The position numbers and the translations under genes are program-made. Under the pieces are notes generated by a model. That model had not been told where the DNA came from. It did not search any database and saw nothing but the letters and a program-made list of their open reading frames with translations. Positions 34,545-41,836 of a stretch of DNA of 64,000 nucleotides are shown here, piece after piece; position 1 is the stretch's first letter; each line of letters opens with the position of its first letter. This DNA is from Planctomycetota bacterium (GTDB lineage: Bacteria; Planctomycetota; Planctomycetia; Gemmatales; Gemmataceae): assembly GCA_016191165.1 (NCBI GenBank), contig JACPPF010000169.1:1-64000 (forward strand). The letters run 5' to 3'.

Positions 34545-36587
34545 CTAAAGGATGTCGAAATAACCTTCCTCGATGCTGGTTCGCTCGTTTTCCGTGTCGA
34601 AAACCAAGTGTAACGTTTTATCCACGCAGCCGCGCACCTTGTTGAAGTACTGATGATCCAGTTCGGTGTCGGTCGAAAGCACCAAGACTTGAGGCCCGGC
34701 GGCGGGCAGATACTGCGTTACGATGTTGGTCCGGTGCTTGCTATCAAGGCGGCCGAGCGGAGTATCGATCACCACGGGCACCTCACGGCGCGAGGTCTTG
34801 GCCAAGCCCCACAGTAGGGCCAGGGCAAAAATTTCCTTTTCGCCGGCCGAGAACTCATCGATCGGAATGGAGTTACCCTGACGATCCAGAAGTCGTGGGT
34901 CATATGTCTGTTCATCCAGGTCAATGTCTTGGACAACGTCCTCCTTGCGTGCGAGGCGACGGTACATAGCCCTGAGGTTTTTACGCAGCTCATCCCGTTT
35001 TCGGGGGCGGAGTTCTTCCTGATACCGCTGGACCGCGCGACGCACATTGCGAGCCAGGGCAGCCAGTTCGCCGGACTTTCCGCTGCGGGCGAGATCGTCC
35101 TCCTTGCGCTGCCTCTGACGTCGCTTCTCCCCCAGTTCATGTTCTTTGTCGTCGGTCTGCCGGCGCTTCATGTCAAAAGCCTCTTCGGCCTGACCGCGTT
35201 CCCGACTCAGCCGGCTTTTTGTTTCGATCAGCTTTTCAATCTCTTCGCCCTCACCTACTTGTTGGAGGGTCGCCTTCAAATGATTTGCCCGTCTCTCAGC
35301 CGTTTCGAGGCGGTCCAGAAGGACACGCAAGTCAGGTGCCTGTCGACGAACGACTTCCGAGCACTTCGCCCGCACTTGGCTCACTTCCTCGGGGCTCAAA
35401 CAGTCGTGCCTGAGTTCCTTTGCCGCGCCTTCGGGAGGAGGATAGAAGAGGTTGTTCCATCGGTCTCGAAGCATGGTGGAGTAGAAGTCACGTTGATTCG
35501 GAACCAGCGGTGGGTCTGACTGTGGCGCTGCTGGGCTGAAAATCTCGGCCACAAGCCGTTCGAGTTGAGGCTGCACGCGGCGGCGCCCTTCGTCCCAGGT
35601 TCGAAAGAGTTCCTCACCGTGCAACTGTTGGACAAGCGAGTGAATTGGCTGCATCGGTAGCGCGAGCACGACAAATTCCTCGATCATTCCCTCGATTTGC
35701 TTTCGCAGTCCTTCGCTTTCCGCTTGAAGCTTTTCCTGTTCAGCTCGCAACTCCGCTGGCCGCTTCCCCTCTGGTCCGAGCATGCGATCAAGTCGCGCGT
35801 CGATCTTGCTGAGCTGTTCGTGGATTCCCGCGATCCGTTCCTCGAGGTCTTGTCGTTCGTGACTCAGTTCCTCAATCTGGCTTTCAAGCTGTTGCTCTTC
35901 AGCGGCTAGTCTTGTCAGCTCTACTTCTTGGTCGCTCCGTTTCTTGCTTTCCCGGCGATACCGGTTGTGCAATTCGTCGAGGTCGGTTTCGAGCTGCTGA
36001 AGCACCTGAAAGCCGAGCAACATATCGATGCCGTTGCGCACTTCCTCGTTGGGGTTGGCCTCGGCGATTCGTCGGATCTCTTCTCCATCGAACATGAAAA
36101 ACCGTCCGATATGGGGAGGGATCGTGTGCTTCAAATAATCTCGCTGTTCCTGGTCCGGATCCTGATCGAACTTAAGGGGCTCGCCGTCAAAGAGAATGTC
36201 AAGTCTTTCGTCCTTCATGCGCAGGGCATCATCGAAAGCCCACTCCCTGCGAACCTCGATCGTATGGCCTTTATCCAGCAAGTGAAGAGTTACAGCCGCT
36301 TGTCGCTTGCCCTCCCGATACGCGGCCCGATTGAGAAGGCTTGCCAGGATACGGTCGCGCTGGGACTTGCCTTCTCCAGCCCTCGCTAGTCCTTTGATGT
36401 ACAGAAAGGCGTCGTCATATCCGAACAGAGCAAACGTGATTGCATTGAGTAACGTGGTCTTGCCAGCGCCGTTCAGGCCGCCGATGACAACAAGATTCTT
36501 GCCGCTGCCTGGCACCACACTCAGGTCTGCTTGCTGGTGACCGTAGTAGCAGCCAAAATCTTCAAGTTCGACGCGTTGGATGATCAT
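34545..36587 (-). CDS. Second DndD-like SMC-type ATPase
   Basis: A 680-residue ABC/SMC ATPase related to the DndD encoded at 57203-59263. Walker A is GGLNGAGKTTLLNA (about 36-49). A long coiled coil spans about 200-480. The signature motif is FSAGEKEIFALALLWGLA near 577 and Walker B is VPVVIDTPLGRLDSKH near 605, followed by VLVLSTDTELDHQYF. These C-terminal blocks are nearly the same as in the canonical DndD (SAGEKQIFAISMLWALAQ, PIVIDTPLGRLDSDH). DndD is the DNA-nicking ATPase of phosphorothioation. This copy has its own partner set (DndC-tail protein and DndE-HerA) and no sulfur enzyme. AGGAGAAC precedes the ATG. It should be an active ATPase. Confidence 0.85.
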   Translation of the reverse strand: MIIQRVELEDFGCYYGHQQADLSVVPGSGKNLVVIGGLNGAGKTTLLNAITFALFGYDDAFLYIKGLARAGEGKSQRDRILASLLNRAAYREGKRQAAVTLHLLDKGHTIEVRREWAFDDALRMKDERLDILFDGEPLKFDQDPDQEQRDYLKHTIPPHIGRFFMFDGEEIRRIAEANPNEEVRNGIDMLLGFQVLQQLETDLDELHNRYRRESKKRSDQEVELTRLAAEEQQLESQIEELSHERQDLEERIAGIHEQLSKIDARLDRMLGPEGKRPAELRAEQEKLQAESEGLRKQIEGMIEEFVVLALPMQPIHSLVQQLHGEELFRTWDEGRRRVQPQLERLVAEIFSPAAPQSDPPLVPNQRDFYSTMLRDRWNNLFYPPPEGAAKELRHDCLSPEEVSQVRAKCSEVVRRQAPDLRVLLDRLETAERRANHLKATLQQVGEGEEIEKLIETKSRLSRERGQAEEAFDMKRRQTDDKEHELGEKRRQRQRKEDDLARSGKSGELAALARNVRRAVQRYQEELRPRKRDELRKNLRAMYRRLARKEDVVQDIDLDEQTYDPRLLDRQGNSIPIDEFSAGEKEIFALALLWGLAKTSRREVPVVIDTPLGRLDSKHRTNIVTQYLPAAGPQVLVLSTDTELDHQYFNKVRGCVDKTLHLVFDTENERTSIEEGYFDIL

Positions 36588-36630
36588 TGATTGTTCTCCT
36601 GCCAGGCCATCGATGTCCGCGTGATGGGCG

Positions 36631-36852
36631 TCACTTGTCCTCCTTGTCGTTTGAAGTGACGAACTCCCTGAACAGGGAATCCAGCTGGGTCCAGATCAAG
36701 TGGCGGCGCCCCATCCCGAACACCTTCGTCTCTTCCTCAATTAGCGCCGCCACGAGACGCGGCGGAACGCCAATTTCGTCACACACGGATTCCAATACCG
36801 CGCGTTCATCGTCCGACAGGGATGGACTGCTCACCGTATCATCTGTTGACAT
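36631..36852 (-). CDS. Small stand-alone DndC C-terminal-domain-like protein
   Basis: A 73-residue protein. Residues 13-67 (DDERAVLESVCDEIGVPPRL, then VAALIEEETKVFGMGRR, IWTQLDSLFREF) align along their length with the last part of DndC at 55759-57201 (AKDQVILKDVCKKHGTPAEL, VARLIDVERQTQGMSRR, IYDRIEALFRQDW). The spacing is equal with almost no gaps, so it is a detached copy of the DndC tail. It contains no PP-loop. It is encoded directly upstream of the second DndD-like gene, the same order as dndC-dndD. The simplest reading is that it is the docking domain for DndD. GAGGGAGAG precedes the ATG. Confidence 0.75.
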   Translation of the reverse strand: MSTDDTVSSPSLSDDERAVLESVCDEIGVPPRLVAALIEEETKVFGMGRRHLIWTQLDSLFREFVTSNDKEDK

Positions 36853-36882
36853 TTGACTCTCCCTCGCATGTTGCGGTTCATG

Positions 36883-37533
36883 TTACGGAACAAGGCGCCT
36901 TTCCAGGGCGGATTGGAATTCACTCTTGAATGCGGGCCAAATCGAATGCCGGCGAAGATAATCTAGTTCGCTGGGTAGGTCATCAGCCTGAGCCAGCGTC
37001 CGAAGGTTATCCGCTGTCGCGGTTTCAGGTGGAAGCCGCCGAACGAGTTCGTTGACGAGGTCATCGATCGAATGCAGAATCTTACGCAGATACCAAAGGA
37101 CGAGGGCAATGCACTTCGCGATGGCATTCTTGCGCCGGAAGCATGGCAGCGACAGCGATCGGGCGGTAGCGACCAGGCTCGCCACAAGGATCTCATGTAA
37201 TTCCCGGATCACCGTGCTCGCATCCGTGTCCGGCGGGTCATGTTCGCCAATGGATGAGGGAGCAGCTGCCAATTGACGACGGCGACGGCGAATTTTGTTT
37301 CTGGTGATCGTGCAAAGCCAACCGGCAAACGAGTCGCCAGGGCGGTCGAGCCGCAAATTCGTAATGCCTTTAATCGTGGCCAAGAAAACCTGCTGGGCCA
37401 CGTCATCCGCGTCAGCCGGCTGCAGCCCTGCATGCCGGCACCAATCAAGGATGGCCGGACCATATTGCTCAACCACCTGCTGCCATGCGTCTTCCGGATC
37501 TGTCGATCCGCGCACGATATCTGTCACCAGCAT
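36883..37533 (-). CDS. Sigma-70 region 2-like protein without recognisable region 4
   Basis: A 216-residue protein. The first 90 residues look like the core of an ECF sigma factor: WQQVVEQYGPAILDWCRHAG, DADDVAQQVFLATIKGI, then DSFAGWLCTITRNKIRRRRR. After this the expected region 4 helix-turn-helix is missing; the remainder is a different helical segment with PCFRRKNAIAKCIALVLWY in the middle. It may be an adapted regulator that no longer acts as a standard sigma factor, or a divergent one. AGGAG precedes the ATG. The gap to the gene upstream is 18 bases and to the DndC-tail gene 30 bases, so it belongs to the six-gene operon. Confidence 0.6.
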   Translation of the reverse strand: MLVTDIVRGSTDPEDAWQQVVEQYGPAILDWCRHAGLQPADADDVAQQVFLATIKGITNLRLDRPGDSFAGWLCTITRNKIRRRRRQLAAAPSSIGEHDPPDTDASTVIRELHEILVASLVATARSLSLPCFRRKNAIAKCIALVLWYLRKILHSIDDLVNELVRRLPPETATADNLRTLAQADDLPSELDYLRRHSIWPAFKSEFQSALERRLVP

Positions 37534-37551
37534 GCCTGCGTCTCCTGGATG

Positions 37552-37989
37552 TCATCGCATACGTGCCATCTCCCACCAACTATCTGCTGCGGCATCCCAC
37601 TCGGGTGAGATCGCGGCGCCGCCAATGATGATGGCGATCTCGGCAAGGAATCGTTGCGGATCTTGGCATCGGAACGCCAGCCGCAAAACAGAAGGATCCA
37701 GGTCGCGGGGCTGCAACCGAATCTTTCTGCGCATGTCATCGGCTTCCGCCTGCCCTCGGCAGATGTCGTACAAGATCAACAAGCCCACTCCCACGAGACC
37801 CCGACGGAGCCGATCCGGCGCCATCGCACCGGCCAACCGCCTAATTGCTCGGGCGACGACAGGATCTTTGCGGCGAAGTTCAGCCAGCCTCCGCGCGTAG
37901 ATTCCTCGTTCGTCTGGCCACTCGTTGTGGCCAAATCGCTCAAACCATGACGCACGGGTGGCGTGGAGCACCTCTTGGTGCACGCGCAT
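37552..37989 (-). CDS. Protein of unknown function, first gene of the six-gene operon
   Basis: A 145-residue protein starting at ATG 37989 behind a strong ribosome site (GGAGGGAGG). The composition is basic in the first half (LAELRRKDPVVARAIRRLAG), with a hydrophobic segment GLVGVGLLILYDI and an Ile-rich stretch AEIAIIIGGAAI. No motif is recognised. The longer frame to 38025 adds 12 residues without support. It is followed closely by the sigma-like gene and may regulate it or act with it, in the manner of an anti-sigma pair; that is only a positional inference. Confidence 0.55.
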   Translation of the reverse strand: MRVHQEVLHATRASWFERFGHNEWPDERGIYARRLAELRRKDPVVARAIRRLAGAMAPDRLRRGLVGVGLLILYDICRGQAEADDMRRKIRLQPRDLDPSVLRLAFRCQDPQRFLAEIAIIIGGAAISPEWDAAADSWWEMARMR

Positions 37990-38044
37990 GATTTTCCTCC
38001 CTCCAGCCAACGAATCCGCGCGCAACGACAGCGCAAACTCGCGT

Positions 38045-38098
38045 TCACGGCAAAAAGTCGAATGTTGCTACGGCAGCCACTACATGGATATCCTCCTT
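38045..38098 (-). promoter_or_regulatory. Strong ribosome site before a start-stop or 11-codon leader frame
   Basis: On the minus strand AAGGAGGA (38098-38091) lies five bases before ATG-TAG (38085-38080), a start codon immediately followed by a stop. A GTG overlapping that stop opens an 11-codon frame ending at 38045. It lies in the leader of the six-gene operon. It could be an attenuator-like leader or the remnant of a lost gene. Confidence 0.3.
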
Positions 38099-38110
38099 TT
38101 CAAAATCGAC

Positions 38111-38130
38111 CTATAATCCTCCTATTATAG
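38111..38130. promoter_or_regulatory. Palindromic promoter region of the six-gene operon
   Basis: CTATAAT and ATTATAG form a perfect 7-bp inverted repeat with a six-base centre. Each arm contains TATAAT, reading outward on opposite strands. The minus-strand copy (38129-38124) is a plausible -10 for the operon starting at 37989; the -35 is weak. The region further up to 38395 contains no gene that I can support. Confidence 0.4.
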
Positions 38131-38395
38131 TAAGCCCGGAAGTTGACCAGGTGGGCGCGCGAAAAATAAAATACGTGTCCTATGTTTGCTGCGCGAGGTC
38201 AGTTTGAAGTACTCGCCACCATCGGCAAAATAAAACATGGAGATTATTTTCCGATCCCAGGCTCTAGCAAATGTCATGCCAAATAGCCGTGAGCGTGTCC
38301 AAAAAGTCCGCACGACACCCGGACAGATTGTGTTTCAAAGGGTCCACGGCGGCTGGCGGGGCCCAGGGCGATTCCGACTGCAGCACGAAGTTAGA

Positions 38396-39955
38396 TCAGC
38401 GGCGATGGGTATTTCCTGGGCCAGCGTCGCTCGCCGGGCGAGGGATCCCCAACCGAAACACAGCCCAGACAATGGTGTAGAGCAGCACGCTCACCAGCGG
38501 CATACCCAGGGACACTAGGACGAGCCAGCGGGGCCAGTTGTGGACCCAGGGGTCGAAAAACGCGACGGCATCGGCATCCTGGCGGTCGGTGAGGTCGTTG
38601 AGCATGGCATGAACGCCCCAGCCCCCGCCCCCCGCTGCGTAATAACCGAAGGCCCAGGCTCCCAGTGCGACCACGCCCAGGGCCAGACCGCCGAAGGCCA
38701 GCGTGCCGACTGCCAGACCTCCCACCGCCAGCACCAGGCCGACGGCCAATCCGCCCAACGATACCAGCCCCACGGGTACACCGCCAACGGCAACTCCGCC
38801 GATGGCGACTCCTCCGAATGCAAAAACCCCGATGGCAACGTCGCCCATCGCAACTATCCCCTTCGCGACCCGCCGACGCCCGGTCTTGGGATCGAGGCCG
38901 AATGCGATGTGCAAGAACGGTATGCCAAACAAACTGAGCCTGGACCGAAACTCTCTACCAAGCGCGGCTTGGAGGGCGGCGGGGGCTACACCGCTGATTC
39001 CTTCCACTTCCGTCTTCAACTCGCTGACGTGCTGGTAGCGACTCTCAGGTTCCTTCGCCAAGGCGCGCAGCACGATCTCGTCCAGGCGAACGTCGATCTG
39101 CACTTTCGTTGAAGGCAAGGCGAATCGGCCCAACGGCAACTCGCCTGTCAGTAATTCGTAGAATACGACGCCCAACGAATAAATGTCGGCACGGTGATCG
39201 ATCTCCCGAGCCCCTTCCATCTGCTCGGGCGCCATGTAACGCACAGTGCCCATCACCTGGTTCGTTCCGGTCAGCGATACATCGCCGGCTTCTTGCCCAA
39301 GCAGCTTGGCCAGGCCGAAATCGGCAATCTTCACACGGCCCTTTTTGTCGAGGAGAATGTTCTCCGGCTTGATGTCGCGATGGACGATCCCTTCGTCATG
39401 GGCGAATTGCAAGGCGTCGCAGATTTGCGGCACGATCTTGAGCGCTTCGGCCGAGGTCAGATCGCCCGCGCGGATTGCCTGGCGCAAATTGATTCCATCC
39501 AGGTATTCCATGACGAAGTAGCAGAAGCCGTCCACCTGCCCGAAATCATAAACGGGCACAATGTTCGGATGGCTGAGCTTGGCGAGGGCGCGGGCTTCGC
39601 GCGTGAAGCGTTCGATAAACGCATGATCCTGGCTGATTTCGGGAGGCAGAATCTTGACGGCGACCAGGCGATCCAGCGCCGATTGCCGTGCCTTGTACAC
39701 GGCCCCCATGCCCCCATGGCCCAGCAGTTCGAGAATCTGGAGGTGAGGAAAACGAGGAGCCAGCTCGGCGGGTGTGGGCGGAATGAAGCCAGAAGACGAG
39801 GCCCGTGGAGGCTGCGCTTCGGTGGGCGCCGCACCTGCACCCACGCCGGATCGACCTTTCCTGCCTTCATCGAGCAAGCACCTGGGACAGAGTCCAGCCG
39901 GGGCACGGGCCGAGATTTCCATGCCGCACGCCGGACAAGATCGAGGAGCACTCAT
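38396..39955 (-). CDS. Membrane-anchored Ser/Thr kinase with zinc ribbon and glycine-rich repeats
   Basis: A 519-residue planctomycete-type kinase. An N-terminal zinc ribbon CPACGMEISARAPAGLCPRC (about 8-27) precedes a Hanks kinase domain (about 75-335) with LLGHGGMGAVYKARQ, VAVKIL, HRDIKPENILL and DFGLAK, all catalytic residues intact. After the kinase comes a run of short repeats of the type GGVAIGGVAVGG (about 370-450), then a membrane segment (WLVLVSLGMPLVSVLLYTIV) near 480-500. The upstream DUF2306 membrane protein gene overlaps its start by four bases (ATGA), and an ECF sigma gene lies further upstream. It is likely part of a membrane signalling unit; the signal is unknown. Confidence 0.85.
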   Translation of the reverse strand: MSAPRSCPACGMEISARAPAGLCPRCLLDEGRKGRSGVGAGAAPTEAQPPRASSSGFIPPTPAELAPRFPHLQILELLGHGGMGAVYKARQSALDRLVAVKILPPEISQDHAFIERFTREARALAKLSHPNIVPVYDFGQVDGFCYFVMEYLDGINLRQAIRAGDLTSAEALKIVPQICDALQFAHDEGIVHRDIKPENILLDKKGRVKIADFGLAKLLGQEAGDVSLTGTNQVMGTVRYMAPEQMEGAREIDHRADIYSLGVVFYELLTGELPLGRFALPSTKVQIDVRLDEIVLRALAKEPESRYQHVSELKTEVEGISGVAPAALQAALGREFRSRLSLFGIPFLHIAFGLDPKTGRRRVAKGIVAMGDVAIGVFAFGGVAIGGVAVGGVPVGLVSLGGLAVGLVLAVGGLAVGTLAFGGLALGVVALGAWAFGYYAAGGGGWGVHAMLNDLTDRQDADAVAFFDPWVHNWPRWLVLVSLGMPLVSVLLYTIVWAVFRLGIPRPASDAGPGNTHRR

Positions 39956-40461
39956 GATGGAGACCTATAACCTGTCAGTCTTTCCCGGTTCCGCTGCATC
40001 AGAAAAAGGCCGACGTAGACCACCGCGAATGAGACTATCCCCACAATTACCCAAAACCAGCCAAATGAGCGAATGCCATGGTAGTCATGAAGATATGGCA
40101 TTACAACCCGTGTGGCGCTCTCGGCGACGAGTGCTGCGCAGAGACCCATATAGGAATAAGATATCCACCGATAATGCGCGTCCAACCATGCACCCTTCGG
40201 CCTACGTGAGATGGCATGGTAAAGACCCCGCCCCAATTGGATCGTGCTGACGACAGCGAAACCGTGCAGGAGATTTATGGAGCCGGTCAATTGATAGATC
40301 AAGAAAGCGGTGATGATCATCGCGAACATCGAAACTACATACACATATCCAAGAACCCGGTGCAGCGTGCCACCTTTCGGGCGAAGAAAGATCCACAGTC
40401 CAACCAGCAACGCCACTACGGCCGAAATCACATGGACCAGTCCGATCTCATTGTGAATCAT
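39952..40461 (-). CDS. DUF2306-like integral membrane protein
   Basis: A 169-residue membrane protein with about four helices: GLVHVISAVVALLVGLWIFL, YVYVVSMFAMIITAFLIYQL, a third around ISYSYMGLCAALVAES, and a C-terminal WFWVIVGIVSFAVVYVGLFL. The H-R-V-L-G-Y pattern after the first helix and G-F-A in the middle match the DUF2306 group of predicted membrane proteins, whose function is unknown. Its stop overlaps the kinase start (ATGA), so both are made together. It may serve as partner of the kinase in the membrane. Confidence 0.7.
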   Translation of the reverse strand: MIHNEIGLVHVISAVVALLVGLWIFLRPKGGTLHRVLGYVYVVSMFAMIITAFLIYQLTGSINLLHGFAVVSTIQLGRGLYHAISRRPKGAWLDAHYRWISYSYMGLCAALVAESATRVVMPYLHDYHGIRSFGWFWVIVGIVSFAVVYVGLFLMQRNRERLTGYRSPS

Positions 40462-40570
40462 GAAGGCGCTCCCAAGCTCTGACTTCTGCCGAGGTTGGCG
40501 GTGTCTACTCCTCTCTAAAGCAATTCTCGCTTCTTGTGACAGGGACTTCGGAGGAATTTTGCGTTATGTT

Positions 40571-41320
40571 CTACGTGGCGAATGTCTCAAAAAGACGCCG
40601 AATCTCGTCCTCAACGTCGTCTGGGCCGGCAACTGTCTGGGCAACTTCGGCACGCAGCAAGTCGCGATATCGTTGCCGTAGCCGGTGGGCCGCCTGCCGA
40701 GCCGCTTCTTCGGATAGGCCCAGTTCGGCTGCGATCTCGGTGTAGGGCAAACCGCCGCGCTCGCCAGTCAATGCGTCCTTGAGCAACTCGAAATGGCGAG
40801 GTTTGCCGGCCGCCGCGAACTCGGCCTCCAATCGGGCAACCACCAGTTCCAGCAACGTCATGGCCCACTGCCGTTCGAACAGATGTTCGGGAGTCAGCTC
40901 ATGTGCAGGTTCCAGGCTCATGCGGGACTCGCCGGACGCCAGATCGAGTGTCAACCGTTTGCTTCGGCCGCCGCGTTTCTGCGTGTTCGCTCGATCCCAT
41001 TCGTTGGTCAGAAAATTCTTGAGCGAGGCCAACAGAAAGCTGCGGAATCGGCCTCGCTCGGGAGCAGCGTTGTCAAGTACGTTCTTTTCCAAGAGCCGGA
41101 CGAAAAACTCCTGGGTCAGATCCTGTGCTTCGGTCACGTCCACGACGCGCCGACGGACGAATGCATAAAGCGGGAACCAATATTGTTCGCACAACGAAGC
41201 CAGCGCCTCCTCCGCTTGGCTATCTCCGCGCTTTCCCGCACGCAACACTAAACTCCAACGAGTCGTCGCAAATTCCTCGCGGGCTCTGTCATGCGAAACA
41301 TGTTGGTGGTCCAAGTTCAT
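40571..41320 (-). CDS. ECF-type RNA polymerase sigma factor
   Basis: A 249-residue sigma factor of the planctomycete kind that pairs with kinases. The opening REEFATTRWSLVLRAG is typical. Region 2 spans about 35-110 (LCEQYWFPLYAFVRRRVVD, AQDLTQEFFVRLLEK, RGRFRSFLLASLKNFLTNEW) and region 4 about 185-245 (LPYTEIAAELGLSEEAARQA, HRLRQRYRDLLR). No anti-sigma gene is obvious nearby; the DUF2306 protein and kinase genes follow on the same strand 109 bases on. Control may come through the kinase by phosphorylation, an inference from known planctomycete pairs. Confidence 0.9.
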   Translation of the reverse strand: MNLDHQHVSHDRAREEFATTRWSLVLRAGKRGDSQAEEALASLCEQYWFPLYAFVRRRVVDVTEAQDLTQEFFVRLLEKNVLDNAAPERGRFRSFLLASLKNFLTNEWDRANTQKRGGRSKRLTLDLASGESRMSLEPAHELTPEHLFERQWAMTLLELVVARLEAEFAAAGKPRHFELLKDALTGERGGLPYTEIAAELGLSEEAARQAAHRLRQRYRDLLRAEVAQTVAGPDDVEDEIRRLFETFAT

Positions 41321-41394
41321 GCAGCCATTCTATCGGCGAACACTGAAACGTCGGGTGAAAGGCAAGGCAGTGCCAATCGGCCCGTGGTTCTTCC

Positions 41395-41576
41395 GCTTCA
41401 ATGGGTCCACGGTCTGATAACCGTGGTTATGTTCGTACCAATGTGCAAACGGCGTTTTCCGATGGGGCTTCAATGGGTCCACGGTCTGATAACCGTGGTT
41501 ATGTGTGTGCAAGGAGGCCAAGAAAGAACCAATCTTCGAGCTTCAATGGGTCCACGGTCTGATAACCGTGGTTATG
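41395..41576 (-). CRISPR. Type I-G CRISPR array, three repeats and two spacers
   Basis: Three identical 37-base repeats lie at 41395-41431, 41467-41503 and 41540-41576 with spacers of 35 and 36 bases. Read on the minus strand, in the direction of the cas genes, each repeat contains the inverted arms ACCACGGTTAT and ACCGTGG and ends in ATTGAAGC, close to the ATTGAAAC end common in type I repeats. On the plus strand each repeat begins GCTTCAATGGG and ends CCGTGGTTATG. All three are intact, so the array looks short rather than decayed. The ECF sigma gene ends it at the other side. Confidence 0.95.
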
Positions 41577-41836
41577 GCTCGCTGTCGTAAAACACGAAAC
41601 GCATGGGGTTTCTGTGCCCTCAAGCGAGAGGATAGTGACATTGGTATGTCAATCGAATTGCGAGTCAGTGGGGTCACACTATAAACTCCTTGTGTATGCG
41701 GACTTGTAATCCGCGAGAGGCTTCCGCTGAGCGAAATCAAAGATAACCTCCAATTGTCAAAGAACTTTTGGCTTCAAAGAAGCTACACGGCGAGTTCACC
41801 ACGTCTAAGCTCGCGGGCGCAATGGCAACAAGAATC
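41577..41836 (-). promoter_or_regulatory. Probable CRISPR leader
   Basis: The 260 bases between the end of csb2 and the first repeat contain no gene and are more AT-rich than the cas genes. In minus-strand orientation this is the leader side of the array, where the array promoter and new-spacer insertion would be expected. No exact boxes were assigned. Confidence 0.45.

Noticed and set aside
38300-38360. Possible degenerate CRISPR repeat (GGTCCACGG similarity)
   Set aside because: Only nine bases match the array repeat and there is no repeat spacing.
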